NCBI GenBank assembly: GCA_023458375.1
Contig: JAEWZT010000005.1
Location: forward strand, 1-64,000
Source of the DNA: Bacillota bacterium
Lineage (GTDB): Bacteria > Bacillota > Clostridia > Christensenellales > CAG-314
Length of the DNA stretch: 64,000 nucleotides
Direction of reading: 5' to 3'
Shown here: in pieces, positions 26,752 through 34,871 of the stretch
Layout: every line of letters begins with the position of its first letter
Numbering within the stretch: the first letter of the stretch is position 1
Notes under the pieces: model-generated
What the model was told of the DNA's origin: nothing
Databases searched by the model: none
Seen by the model: only the letters and a program-made list of their open reading frames with translations
Translations under genes and position numbers: made by a program

Positions 26752-27213
26752 ATGGCTATAAGAAAAATCATTAAAATGGGCGACCCCGCCTTACGCAAGG
26801 TGAGTAAGCCCGTAACGCAATTTGACGAAAGATTGGGCGAACTTTTTGACGACTTAAAAGAAACGCTTGACAGGGCGGAGGGTTTAGGGCTTGCCGCCGT
26901 GCAGGTGGGGGTGTTAAAGCGCGCCTTTATAATTGTGCTTGACGGCAAGACTTATGAAATCGCCAACCCCGTAATAATCAGTCAAAAGGGAAGCTTAACG
27001 GATAACGAAGGCTGTCTTTCGGTAGAGGGTTTCAGGGGTATGGTCAAGCGCGCCCAAAAGGTAGAGATTGAGTATTGCGACAGAAAGGGAAACATACAAA
27101 GCTTGAAGGCGGAAGACTATGACGCACGCGCCGTGCTTCACGAGTACGACCATTTAGAGGGCGTGCTCTTTTGCGATAAAATGACGGAAAAAATAGAAAA
27201 CAAAAAAGCGTAA
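26752..27213 (+). CDS. def: Peptide deformylase
   Basis: Removes the formyl group from nascent proteins, 153 residues. Motif 1 is GLGLAAVQVG, motif 2 EGCLS with metal ligand Cys88, and motif 3 HEYDH with His130, Glu131 and His134. Tyr replaces the more usual Ile/Phe/Leu in HExDH. It is followed by fmt, the functional partner, as in most bacteria. Confidence 0.95.
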   Translation: MAIRKIIKMGDPALRKVSKPVTQFDERLGELFDDLKETLDRAEGLGLAAVQVGVLKRAFIIVLDGKTYEIANPVIISQKGSLTDNEGCLSVEGFRGMVKRAQKVEIEYCDRKGNIQSLKAEDYDARAVLHEYDHLEGVLFCDKMTEKIENKKA

Positions 27214-27223
27214 ACAGTTAAGT

Positions 27224-27266
27224 TTGCGCGTGTTTTTATAAGTTGAAAAACAAAAAACGCGCGCAA
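27224..27266 (+). repeat. Long stem-loop between def and fmt
   Basis: Arms TTGCGCGTGTTTTT (27224-27237) and AAAAACGCGCGCAA (27253-27266) pair over about 14 bp with one G-U. No T-run follows on the plus strand, so this is probably not a plain terminator. It could protect or attenuate the def-fmt mRNA. Confidence 0.55.
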
Positions 27267-27367
27267 AAGGAACGCGCTAACCTTAATTGAAATTAGGTAA
27301 AACCAAAAATGGCGCGACCTATAAGCGGTCAGCTAAAAATGATAAAACGGAAGGATTTGAGTTGAAA

Positions 27368-28306
27368 ATGGAGCAGGAAAAGCTAAAAATCGTATATATG
27401 GGCACGCCCCTTTTTGCCGTAAAGCCCTTGCAGAGGCTTAACGAGGCGGTAAAGATTTTGACGGTTGTAACCCAGCCCGACAGAAAGGGCAACAGGGGCG
27501 AGCTTAGCCGCTGCTGTGTTGCCAAAGAAGCGGAGCGCCTTTGCCTGCCTCTTCTGCAATACGGAAACATAAGCAAAGAGGGGCTTGAATCAATTAAATC
27601 TCTTGCGCCCGACGTCATTGTCACTTGCGCCTACGGACAGATTTTAAGCAAAGAATTTTTAAAAATCGCACCTTTGGGGGTTATAAATATCCACGCTTCC
27701 CTTTTACCTAAATACAGAGGGGCGTCTCCCATTTCCCAGGCGCTTTTAAGCGGCGACAAGGAAACGGGAATTACAATCATGAAAACGGCTTATAAAATGG
27801 ACAGCGGAGACATATTGACTTCAAAATCGGTTAAAATTGAGCCGCAAGACAATTTGGGGACGCTAAGCGAAAAACTGTCGCTGCTTGCGGCGGGTGAAAT
27901 CGTAGGCGCTTTAAGGCTTTTAGCTTGCGGCGAGGGCGAGTTTAGGGCGCAGGAAGAGAGCGGCTGTTCTTATTGCTGCAAACTTACTCGCGACGATGAA
28001 AAAATTGACTGGGACAAGCCCGCTTTTGAAGTGTTCAATAAAGTGCGCGCGTTTTGCCCCCAACCCCTCGCTTACACAACCTTAAAGGGAGCCGTTTTAA
28101 AAATCGCGTGCTGCCGCGTTACCGAAATTGAAAGCAAAGGATATTTATGTGGCGAGGTGGCGGAGCTTTCCAAAAAGGAAATTCTTGTGGCGGCAAACGA
28201 TTATTTAGTCGCGCTGTTAAAGGTTAAACCCCAAGGGGGAAAGGAAATGGACGCGGCAAGCTTTATAAACGGCAGAAAGATTGAAAAGGGGCAGAGATTA
28301 ATTTGA
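27368..28306 (+). CDS. fmt: Methionyl-tRNA formyltransferase
   Basis: Formylates initiator Met-tRNA using 10-formyltetrahydrofolate. The N-terminal KIVYMGTPLFAV, the catalytic NIHASLLPKYRGASPI, and TGITIMKTAYKMDSGDIL are present, followed by the C-terminal OB-like domain. The frame is open from 27287, but GGAAGGA at 27349-27355 supports initiation at ATG 27368 or TTG 27362; both give a family-typical N-terminus of about 313 residues. The last bases overlap the downstream rsmB fragment (TTGA). Confidence 0.95.
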   Translation: MEQEKLKIVYMGTPLFAVKPLQRLNEAVKILTVVTQPDRKGNRGELSRCCVAKEAERLCLPLLQYGNISKEGLESIKSLAPDVIVTCAYGQILSKEFLKIAPLGVINIHASLLPKYRGASPISQALLSGDKETGITIMKTAYKMDSGDILTSKSVKIEPQDNLGTLSEKLSLLAAGEIVGALRLLACGEGEFRAQEESGCSYCCKLTRDDEKIDWDKPAFEVFNKVRAFCPQPLAYTTLKGAVLKIACCRVTEIESKGYLCGEVAELSKKEILVAANDYLVALLKVKPQGGKEMDAASFINGRKIEKGQRLI

Positions 28307-28707
28307 ACGCCCTCTTTTTGTCTGCCTATAATTGCCTTGAAAGCGTGTTGATTAAAGGCGAAAGCTTTGACGGCGCCCTTGCAAAGGCTTTGCAAGACGC
28401 GCCGCCGCGTATTAAGCGCGACGTTGAACAGCTTGCGTTTGGTGTTGTCGCGCAAAACGGCGCCCTTCAAAGGACGTTAAACGCTTATGCAAAAAGCGTA
28501 AAGCCCAAAATAAGGATAATTTTAAAAATGGGATTGTATTGTTTTGACAATATGTCCATTCCCCCCTATACCGTAGTCAACGACTTAGTTGAGCTTACAA
28601 AAATCAGCGGAAAAAAGCAGTTGGTGGGCTTTGTCAACGCCACTTTGCGCAGTATTTTAAGAAACAGGGAAAGCGGCGGTTTGCCCACAAAAGAAGATAA
28701 AATATAA
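28303..28707 (+). CDS. Stand-alone NusB-like domain, remnant of RsmB
   Basis: 134 residues matching only the N-terminal, NusB-like RNA-binding domain of the 16S rRNA m5C967 methyltransferase RsmB (YNCLESVLIKGESFDGALAKAL...RIILKMGLYCFDN...VNDLVELTK...GFVNATLR). It occupies the rsmB position between fmt and rlmN. The radical difference is that the entire SAM-dependent methyltransferase domain, about 300 residues, is missing; the frame stops at 28707 and only 89 bp separate it from rlmN. The open frame and the TTG start overlapping the fmt stop suggest it is still translated. It is either a decaying pseudogene or a repurposed RNA-binding domain. Confidence 0.75.
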   Translation: MNALFLSAYNCLESVLIKGESFDGALAKALQDAPPRIKRDVEQLAFGVVAQNGALQRTLNAYAKSVKPKIRIILKMGLYCFDNMSIPPYTVVNDLVELTKISGKKQLVGFVNATLRSILRNRESGGLPTKEDKI

Positions 28708-28796
28708 TTTTTGAGTAAAAAATTTGCGGCGGCGGAATAAAAAAAGAGTATAATTATAAGCGGCGCAACGATAAAGATTGGCTAGGAGGTTTTTCT

Positions 28797-30053
28797 TTGC
28801 TTAAAGAGGGAGTTATAACTTTAACGGATTTAAACTTGGAAGAAACGGAAAAGGTTTTAAAAGACTTTTTTCTTTCTTGCTCATTTTCTATTCCCTCTTA
28901 TAAAATTAAAGAGATTTACCGCTGGCTTTGCAAGGGCGCGGTCTTTGAGGAAATGACCTCCCTTTCAAAAGAAATCAGGGTAAAACTTGAAGCGGCTTTT
29001 AACGCGCAGGGCGCGGAAATTATCAAACAGTTAAACTCAAAAGACGGAAGCGTAAAGTTTCTTTTTTCCCTTGCCGACGGAAACGTGGTAGAGGGGGTGC
29101 TTATGCCCTATAAATACGGCAACACCCTTTGCGTATCCACACAGGTAGGCTGCCGAATGGGCTGCGCCTTTTGCGCAAGCGCCATAGGGGGGCTTGTCAG
29201 AAACCTAAGCGTAGGCGAAATGTTTTCCTTTGTGGCTTTGGCAAATAAAACGGCGCAGGAAAGCCGTTTTTGCGGCGGCAAAAATGAGGGCGAAACCGCC
29301 GACGGGTATACGTGCGGCGTCGGTAAAAAGAGCGTTGGCACAGACGGTTTTGGTGCGCTTGAAAGAGAAACGGATTTTAAAAAGGATATAAATACGGCAG
29401 ATAAAGACGGCGGCAAAAGCGGGGGCAAGGGCAGGGGGGTTACAAACGTTGTGTTAATGGGAAGCGGTGAGCCTCTTGACAATTACGGTAACGTTATCGC
29501 CTTTTTGAAAAGATTAAGCGAAAAAGAGGGGCTTAATATGTCGCCGCGCAATTTTTCGCTTTCCACCTGCGGGCTTGCGCCGCAGATTTTGGCTTTGGCG
29601 GAAGAAGGGCTGCCCGTAAACTTAACGGTGTCACTTCACGCCTCAATCCAAAGCAAAAGGCAAGAGCTTATGCCCGTAGCAAAACAATACCCCATTTCGC
29701 AAGTTATCTCAGCCGCCAAAAATTATTTTGAAAAAACAGGCAGGCGGGTCATCTTTGAATACACCCTCGTTAAGGGCGCAAACGACAAAGAGGAGGACGC
29801 CGTCAATTTGGCAAAACTGCTCAAAGGCTTTCCCAACCACGTTAATTTAATAAGGCTTTCCCCCGTTAAGGAAAAAGACTTAAAGGCGACATCAAAAGAA
29901 GACGCCTATAAGTTTCAAAAAAAGCTTACAGAGCTTAACGTCTCCGCAACGGTCAGACGGCAAATGGGCTTAGACATTTCCGGCGCCTGCGGGCAACTAA
30001 GACGAAAATTTGTGGGGGATAACAATCACGTATTTAATCCAAAACAGCTCTAA
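28797..30053 (+). CDS. rlmN: 23S rRNA (adenine2503-C2)-methyltransferase with Gly/Lys-rich insertion
   Basis: Dual-specificity radical-SAM enzyme that methylates A2503 of 23S rRNA and A37 of some tRNAs, 418 residues. The radical-SAM cysteines are Cys119, Cys123 and Cys126, and the methyl-carrying cysteine is Cys398 in SGACGQLRR. Compared with the usual ~345 residues there is an insertion of about 50-60 low-complexity residues at about 151-214, before MGSGEPLDN (Met in that motif replaced by Ser). TTG start with AGGAGG 7 nt upstream. It is the last gene of the operon before the AT-rich island. Confidence 0.94.
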   Translation: MLKEGVITLTDLNLEETEKVLKDFFLSCSFSIPSYKIKEIYRWLCKGAVFEEMTSLSKEIRVKLEAAFNAQGAEIIKQLNSKDGSVKFLFSLADGNVVEGVLMPYKYGNTLCVSTQVGCRMGCAFCASAIGGLVRNLSVGEMFSFVALANKTAQESRFCGGKNEGETADGYTCGVGKKSVGTDGFGALERETDFKKDINTADKDGGKSGGKGRGVTNVVLMGSGEPLDNYGNVIAFLKRLSEKEGLNMSPRNFSLSTCGLAPQILALAEEGLPVNLTVSLHASIQSKRQELMPVAKQYPISQVISAAKNYFEKTGRRVIFEYTLVKGANDKEEDAVNLAKLLKGFPNHVNLIRLSPVKEKDLKATSKEDAYKFQKKLTELNVSATVRRQMGLDISGACGQLRRKFVGDNNHVFNPKQL

Positions 30054-30208
30054 AACACAAATACATTAAAAAACGAATCGCCTTGACAAACGCGAGTTCA
30101 ACATAAAATTGCTTAAACTGCCTATCGCGTTGCATATTGAAAACAACTTAAGCTGAAGGTTATTGCAACCTAAGGTGCGATATTTAAGGATAGCGCATAT
30201 CTCTCGAT

Positions 30209-30847
30209 ATGAAAGTAGCTTATATAATAGGCGAAACGAAAAGCGACATGGAAACGAAAGAGATAAAATGTATTAAATTTAATCTAGAATTTGAAACGAT
30301 TGTCACATCTTCATTTTTCTTTGATGAGGATGGTAGCTTTGATGCTATTGAAAAATATGAAGGTGAACCTTTTCCTGCAGATGCAATTATTTGTAATGAT
30401 GACGATGAAGCCATAGGTTATTTGCATGGCTATAGGCTCTACGACAGTTGTGATACACATATTAAATGCGATAATGTTTCAGGAGATTGCGAAATAATCG
30501 CCGCGGCAATATGCAACAAAAATGGGGCAGTAAGCAAGAAATATTTATCGAACGATTATAATGAAATTTTTATTCTGGATTGTATAGAAATAGATAAGCA
30601 ATTTCGCGGAAGAGGCATTGCTTCTGCAATAATTTTAAATCTGCCTAGATTATTGCATTATGAGTTTGGCTGTGATTCAACGGTATTTTTATGCGCAAGT
30701 GATTACGAGGCGGCTAGTGAATATGGCTTTGGCTCTGAAGAATATAAAAACGGAACGCGAAAATTGATTAATTTTTATAGAAAATTTGGCTATAAACTTA
30801 TAAAAGATAATGTCATGTATTGTAAAAGTAGTGACCATGCAGAGTGA
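30209..30847 (+). CDS. GNAT-family N-acetyltransferase-like protein
   Basis: 212 residues. The C-terminal half has a GNAT fold signature: a core beta strand FILDCIEID, the acetyl-CoA pyrophosphate loop QFRGRGIAS (about residues 131-139), a following helix, and KLINFYRKFGYKLI as the late GNAT motif. The N-terminal 80 residues are acidic and not recognised. Codon use (GAT, TAT, ATT, AGA) differs sharply from the flanking genes, suggesting horizontal acquisition. It sits where stp/pknB are normally found. Substrate unknown. Confidence 0.6.
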   Translation: MKVAYIIGETKSDMETKEIKCIKFNLEFETIVTSSFFFDEDGSFDAIEKYEGEPFPADAIICNDDDEAIGYLHGYRLYDSCDTHIKCDNVSGDCEIIAAAICNKNGAVSKKYLSNDYNEIFILDCIEIDKQFRGRGIASAIILNLPRLLHYEFGCDSTVFLCASDYEAASEYGFGSEEYKNGTRKLINFYRKFGYKLIKDNVMYCKSSDHAE

Positions 30848-30961
30848 AGAGTTTTGAGTATAATATGTAAAACTAGATAGGTCTTATTGCATACAGTTAG
30901 TTGAAATGAGTTTTATTAATAGATAGAGAGGTAGTTTATAGAAATCAAGGAGGCGTTAACA

Positions 30962-31348
30962 ATGAATAAGACAGAGAAAGATAAATTCCTTAGACAACGA
31001 AAAAAAGCGCAAGAGTTATTGGATTTTATGGCGGCTAGGTATGGTATTACTTCTGAAAAGTTTTTTGAAGGTGTAGATATCATTAAGAGGTTTTCGTTTG
31101 AGCAAAATTCAAGCGCATTGGTCCAATATTGTTTTAGGAATGGTCCCGTGGAGGACATGCATGCGCATCCAAATAATCAATTGTCTGATGCTGATATGAA
31201 AGTATTAAACACATATTGTAATGATAGGATATTTACTTTTCTAACAATGATGAAGAGTAACAAAATTGCTAAATTGGCTGAAATTATTGAATTTGGGGTT
31301 TTATGTGCGCAAGATTGGGACAAACCAGAATATAGAGAGGATGATTAA
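30962..31348 (+). CDS. Hypothetical protein of the AT-rich island, 128 aa
   Basis: I do not recognise the family. The protein is helical and charged, with a segment VQYCFRNGPVEDMHAHPNNQLSD and no membrane region or signal peptide. A strong ribosome binding site (AAGGAGG, 9 nt before ATG) supports translation. Base composition matches the upstream GNAT gene and not the chromosome backbone. After the TAA stop the same frame stays open for another 31 codons, which may mark an interrupted longer gene. Confidence 0.55.
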   Translation: MNKTEKDKFLRQRKKAQELLDFMAARYGITSEKFFEGVDIIKRFSFEQNSSALVQYCFRNGPVEDMHAHPNNQLSDADMKVLNTYCNDRIFTFLTMMKSNKIAKLAEIIEFGVLCAQDWDKPEYREDD

Positions 31349-31665
31349 TATAATTATACAATTTCAAATGACTGGAAGATTAAAAGGTGCAGGATTATCA
31401 AAGATTTTTTTGACCGTCAAAGAATATATGGGGAATATGCGTAAGCTACTTCTTGGTACTAGCAATGGGTTTAAAGACAGTTTAGAACTGTATATCATAT
31501 AGCGAGAAAATCTGAGCGCCCTGCGATACCCGACATATTAACATTTTTAGATTAAGAGGTAAGCAAAAAGAAACTAAGAAAACGCAAAAGATACCTATCT
31601 AAAAAAGTTGAAAACAGTAAGGCGAAAGCTTATAATAAAGGGAAAGATATAAGGAATATAAGAGT
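31349..31665. other. Right end of the AT-rich island, 317 bp
   Basis: Holds a 31-codon in-frame continuation of the preceding gene (to TAA at 31442-31444) and the rsgA promoter. No convincing gene otherwise. Confidence 0.45.
31608..31636 (+). promoter_or_regulatory. Promoter of rsgA-rpe
   Basis: TTGAAA (31608-31613), 17-bp spacer, TATAAT (31631-31636). This makes rsgA-rpe independent of the long upstream operon. Confidence 0.7.
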
Positions 31666-32544
31666 ATGCAGTTAAAAGGAAGGGTAATTAAAGGCGTAGG
31701 CGGTTTATATTTCGTTTCTTGCGGAAAAAAAGTTTATACTTGCCGCGCGCGAAACAAGCTTCACGAAAAGGGGCTTTATGTGGGCGACCAATGCGAGTTA
31801 AATCTTTTTGGGCAGCGGGGTGTCGTTGAAGAGGTGGCAAACAGAAAAAACCTTTTAAGCAGGCCCACTGTCGCAAACGTTGACAAAGTTATTATAGTTA
31901 CCGCGCCCCTTCCCGTCGCAGATTTTTCCTTAGTTGACAAAATTATTTTAAACTGCCTTACCGAGGGCATTGATTTTTTAGTCGCGGTAAATAAAAAAGA
32001 GCTTGCCAGCGATAGTTTTTTGCAAAAAGTAAAAGAAAATTACGGTATCTTGTGTGATGTATGTTTTATCAGCGCCAAAGAAAAAGGGGCTATGGAACCC
32101 TTGCTTGCTCTTATTGACAAAGGCGTTTTTTGTCTTGCGGGGCAGTCGGGCGTGGGCAAAACCTCTCTGCTCAACGCGCTGATTGAAAGCAGCCTTGAAA
32201 CGGGCGAGCTGTCCAAAAAAATCGGCAGAGGCAAAAACACCACCCGCCACGCCGAAATTTTTATGCTTAAAGACGCTTTTATCGTTGATACGCCGGGCTT
32301 TTCTCTGCTTGATTTGGAAGAAGACAAAATCGCGTCAAAGGATTTGCACCGTTACTATCCCGATTTTTACGCCGCCCTTGAAAAAGAGGGGGTGCGTTGC
32401 CATTTTAAAGACTGCACGCATACGACGGAACCAAACTGCGCAATTAAGGAACTTGCTCAAAAGGGCGCGGTTTGCGGCGAACGCCTTGAAAGGTATGCCG
32501 AGCTTTATTATAATTTAGTCCAGCGTGAAAAAGAAAAATATTAA
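31666..32544 (+). CDS. rsgA: Ribosome small-subunit-dependent GTPase RsgA
   Basis: Circularly permuted GTPase that helps 30S maturation, 292 residues. An N-terminal OB fold is followed by the permuted G motifs in the order G4 (NKKE, about 108), G1 (GQSGVGKTSL, about 160), and G3 (DTPGF, about 208). A C-terminal zinc knuckle follows (CHFKDCTH...C). AAGGA lies about 10 nt before ATG. The rsgA-rpe order is conserved in Firmicutes. Confidence 0.95.
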   Translation: MQLKGRVIKGVGGLYFVSCGKKVYTCRARNKLHEKGLYVGDQCELNLFGQRGVVEEVANRKNLLSRPTVANVDKVIIVTAPLPVADFSLVDKIILNCLTEGIDFLVAVNKKELASDSFLQKVKENYGILCDVCFISAKEKGAMEPLLALIDKGVFCLAGQSGVGKTSLLNALIESSLETGELSKKIGRGKNTTRHAEIFMLKDAFIVDTPGFSLLDLEEDKIASKDLHRYYPDFYAALEKEGVRCHFKDCTHTTEPNCAIKELAQKGAVCGERLERYAELYYNLVQREKEKY

Positions 32545-32610
32545 TATAAAAATTCACTTTTTGTCTTGAAAAGCTCAGCGGAACAACGTATAATCAACCA
32601 TGAGGTGCTT

Positions 32611-33273
32611 ATGATAAAAGAAATTATTGTTTCCCCGTCGTTGCTTTCATTTGATTTTTCTAAAATTGGACAGGAATCAAGAGATTTAGAAAAAAGCGGC
32701 GCCGACTTGCTCCACTGCGACGTTATGGACGGAGTTTTTGTGCCAAATCTCACTTTCGGCATGAAATTCGTAGCCGACATAAACAAGGTTTGCGACTGCC
32801 CCCTTGACGTTCATTTGATGATAATGAACCCCGAAAATTACGTTGAGCAGTTTATAAAATCGGGCGCGGACATTTTGACAATTCATTACGAAGCCTGCAA
32901 AAGCGTGCGGCAAACGCTTGAAAAAATACGCGGCTTAGGCGCTAAGGCGGGGCTATCCATAAAACCTAAAACGCCCGTAGAAACACTTATTCCCTTTTTG
33001 CCCTATGTTGATTTGATTTTAATTATGAGCGTAGAGCCGGGCTTTGGCGGGCAGGGTTTTATTGAGGGCAGTTTAGAGCGGATTAGCCAAACGCGCGGGC
33101 TTATAGGCGACTGGGATATAATTTTGCAAGTTGACGGCGGCATAACGCTTGAAAACGCAAAAGATGTTATAGCGGCGGGCGCCAACTGTTTGGTGGCGGG
33201 CAGCGCCGTTTACAAAGCCCCCGACAAACGACAAGCCATTTTAGAACTAAAAGAAAAAAAGGATATTTACTAA
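32611..33273 (+). CDS. rpe: Ribulose-phosphate 3-epimerase
   Basis: Interconverts ribulose 5-phosphate and xylulose 5-phosphate. TIM barrel of 220 residues with SPSLLSFDF, HCDVMDGVFVPNLTFG (metal His/Asp), DVHLMI, SVEPGFGGQGF and DGGI...AGANCLVAGSAVY. An in-frame TTG extends the frame to 32566, but ATG 32611 is preceded by GAGGTG and gives the standard N-terminus. A terminator follows. Confidence 0.95.
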   Translation: MIKEIIVSPSLLSFDFSKIGQESRDLEKSGADLLHCDVMDGVFVPNLTFGMKFVADINKVCDCPLDVHLMIMNPENYVEQFIKSGADILTIHYEACKSVRQTLEKIRGLGAKAGLSIKPKTPVETLIPFLPYVDLILIMSVEPGFGGQGFIEGSLERISQTRGLIGDWDIILQVDGGITLENAKDVIAAGANCLVAGSAVYKAPDKRQAILELKEKKDIY

Positions 33274-33326
33274 AAACATTTATCCTAGTAACTTCACTAA
33301 AATAAGCGTTAAGGCGCGTGTCAATT

Positions 33327-33368
33327 AAAAAATCCGTTGCTATAATGTAATAGGCTAACGGGTTTTTT
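33327..33368 (+). terminator. Terminator after rpe
   Basis: Arms AAAAAATCCGTT (33327-33338) and AACGGGTTTTTT (33357-33368) pair over 12 bp with one G-U wobble and an 18-nt loop. The T-run is part of the stem, so it may act in both directions. Confidence 0.65.
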
Positions 33369-33590
33369 AATTGGGATTTTGGTGTAACGGTTATTTAAGC
33401 TTAATTTTTAAAGGATATTATATAGCTTATATTAAAAAGTCAGACTATTTTTTGCATTTACTAGTAAAAGTTTGTTAAATGCGGCTATATGCAAGGCAGC
33501 ATCTTTATTAAATTAAAATAAACATAAATAAAACAAGCAAACGCCAATTAACAATAAAAGTTTTTTAGCGGCATTTTAGCGTTAAAAATC

Positions 33591-33630
33591 AAAAATGCGC
33601 ATTTTTCAACGGACGCCGAATGGCATTCGG
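33591..33630. promoter_or_regulatory. Two adjacent palindromes, possible operators
   Basis: AAAAATGCGCATTTTT (33591-33606) is a perfect 16-bp palindrome. CCGAATGGCATTCGG (33616-33630) is a perfect odd palindrome with 7-bp arms. They lie about 300 bp upstream of the hydrogenase promoter. No known regulator consensus is recognised. Confidence 0.3.
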
Positions 33631-33932
33631 TAAAAGGTAAGAACTTTTAAAGCTAAATTAAAAGTTTTCTGCACCGTTTACATATCAATATCTTTTACCT
33701 TTTAATTATTATTATTTTGTCAGCTTGACGGAGAGTTCCAAAAGGGAAATATTTAAAAAAGTTTTTTGGAATATCCGCAGGCAAAATCAGCAGTATATTT
33801 TTTTATTTTATAAGTCTGGCGCGGAGATTTTAAAAAAGAGAACTTTTTGAAGGAAAGTTTTTTCGGCGTTTAAAGCTAAAAAGTTTAAAGACGCCAAACG
33901 GTATTTTATGTGGTTATATTTCCCTTTTTACA

Positions 33933-33961
33933 TTGACTATTGCGTTTTTTAATGTTAAAAT
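33933..33961 (+). promoter_or_regulatory. Promoter of the hydrogenase operon
   Basis: TTGACT (33933-33938), 17-bp spacer, TAAAAT (33956-33961) with TG extension at 33953-33954. The leader would be about 55 nt, ending with AAGGGGG before ATG 34023. Confidence 0.75.
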
Positions 33962-34022
33962 CTATAAGGTTAATCACCGATAAAAAAATGATTAAAAATC
34001 ATATACGGACAAGGGGGATAAA

Positions 34023-34523
34023 ATGAGCTCACGAATCAAACAAACGGAATTTCAACCGACGCAAGAACAAATGCAAAAATTAAACGCCCTGTTAGAAAAG
34101 CACAGGGGCGCAGCCGACGCGGCGGTAACCGTGTTAGAAGAAGTGCAACAAATATTCGGATATTTACCCGAACCGGTTTTAAAAAAGGTGGGGGAAGCCT
34201 TGGGGCGTTCCACCGAAGAAATGTTCGGCATAGGCACTTTTTATTCGCAATTTTCATTGTATCCCAAGGGAAAATATAACTTTGCGGTATGCATGGGCAC
34301 GGCTTGTTACGTCAACGGGTCAAACGAAATATTTGACAGGCTCAAACAAAAAATAGGCGTAGAAGAGGGTCACTCCACCGACGACGGAAAGCTTTCTATT
34401 TCCGCAATGCGCTGCGTAGGCTGCTGCGGGCTTGCGCCCGTTATGACGGTAAATGAGGAAGTTTACGGAAAAATTACTCCCGCCCAGGTTGACGCCATTG
34501 TTGAAAAATACAAAAAACTTTAA
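34023..34523 (+). CDS. hndA: Bifurcating [FeFe]-hydrogenase NuoE-like subunit
   Basis: 166-residue thioredoxin-fold [2Fe-2S] protein of the NuoE/HndA/HydC family. The four cluster ligands are Cys90 and Cys95 (CMGTAC) and Cys131 and Cys135 (CVGCC). An N-terminal helical segment carries the usual GYLPEPVLKKVGEALG. It is the first gene of the hydrogenase operon and would join HndB, HndC and HndD, although six regulatory-type genes separate them. It is expected to relay electrons between flavin and iron-sulfur clusters of the complex. Confidence 0.92.
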   Translation: MSSRIKQTEFQPTQEQMQKLNALLEKHRGAADAAVTVLEEVQQIFGYLPEPVLKKVGEALGRSTEEMFGIGTFYSQFSLYPKGKYNFAVCMGTACYVNGSNEIFDRLKQKIGVEEGHSTDDGKLSISAMRCVGCCGLAPVMTVNEEVYGKITPAQVDAIVEKYKKL

Positions 34524-34526
34524 CAT

Positions 34527-34871
34527 ATGAAAATACGAGAAGTCGCAAATATACTTAAAGCAAGAGTGCTGTTTGGTGAAGAGCTTTTGGACGCGGAAGT
34601 TTATTCCGCCTGCGGGTCTGATATGATGTCAGACGTTTTAGCCTGCGTCAAAGACCAAGCCGTGTTGCTGACGGGGCTTGCCAACCCCCAAACGGTGCGC
34701 ACCGCGCTGATGATGGACATGAAATGCGTCTGTTTTGTGCGCGGCAAAAAACCCGACGAAAAAACCCTTGAACTTGCGCGCGAAAGCGAGATTGTCATTT
34801 TGGCGACGGAAGAAAAAATGTTTTCCGCCTGCGGCAAGCTTTATAAGGCGGGCATGCTGGGAGAGCTGTAA
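34527..34871 (+). CDS. DRTGG-domain protein (first copy)
   Basis: 114-residue single-domain protein of the DRTGG type, a small alpha/beta domain also found in phosphotransacetylase-like and CBS-containing proteins. Visible core: EVYSACGSDMMSDVLACVKDQAVLLTGLANPQTVRTALMMDMKCVCFVRGK. No enzyme motif is visible. A sensory or adaptor role in the hydrogenase regulatory module is an inference from context. The last base overlaps the next start codon (TAATG). A second copy occurs at 36707. Confidence 0.75.
   Translation: MKIREVANILKARVLFGEELLDAEVYSACGSDMMSDVLACVKDQAVLLTGLANPQTVRTALMMDMKCVCFVRGKKPDEKTLELARESEIVILATEEKMFSACGKLYKAGMLGEL

Larger units (their letters stand above)
33274..34022. other. Intergenic region before the hydrogenase operon, 749 bp
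   Basis: AT-rich. It contains the rpe terminator, two short palindromes (33591-33606, 33616-33630) and the hydrogenase promoter. No coding frame and no recognisable Rex operator. Confidence 0.5.

Noticed and set aside
30209..31500. Prophage or integrative element
   Set aside because: No integrase, transposase or attachment-site repeats; only two small genes, so the region is described as an AT-rich island.
31266..31502. 78-codon frame overlapping the 128-aa island gene
   Set aside because: Overlaps a better frame with a strong ribosome binding site; its own start has none and the first third is just the shifted reading of the real gene.
33274..34022. Rex (NADH-sensing) operator upstream of the hydrogenase operon
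   Set aside because: No TTGTTAAnnnnTTAACAA-like dyad found; only partial half-sites such as TTTGTTAAATG.
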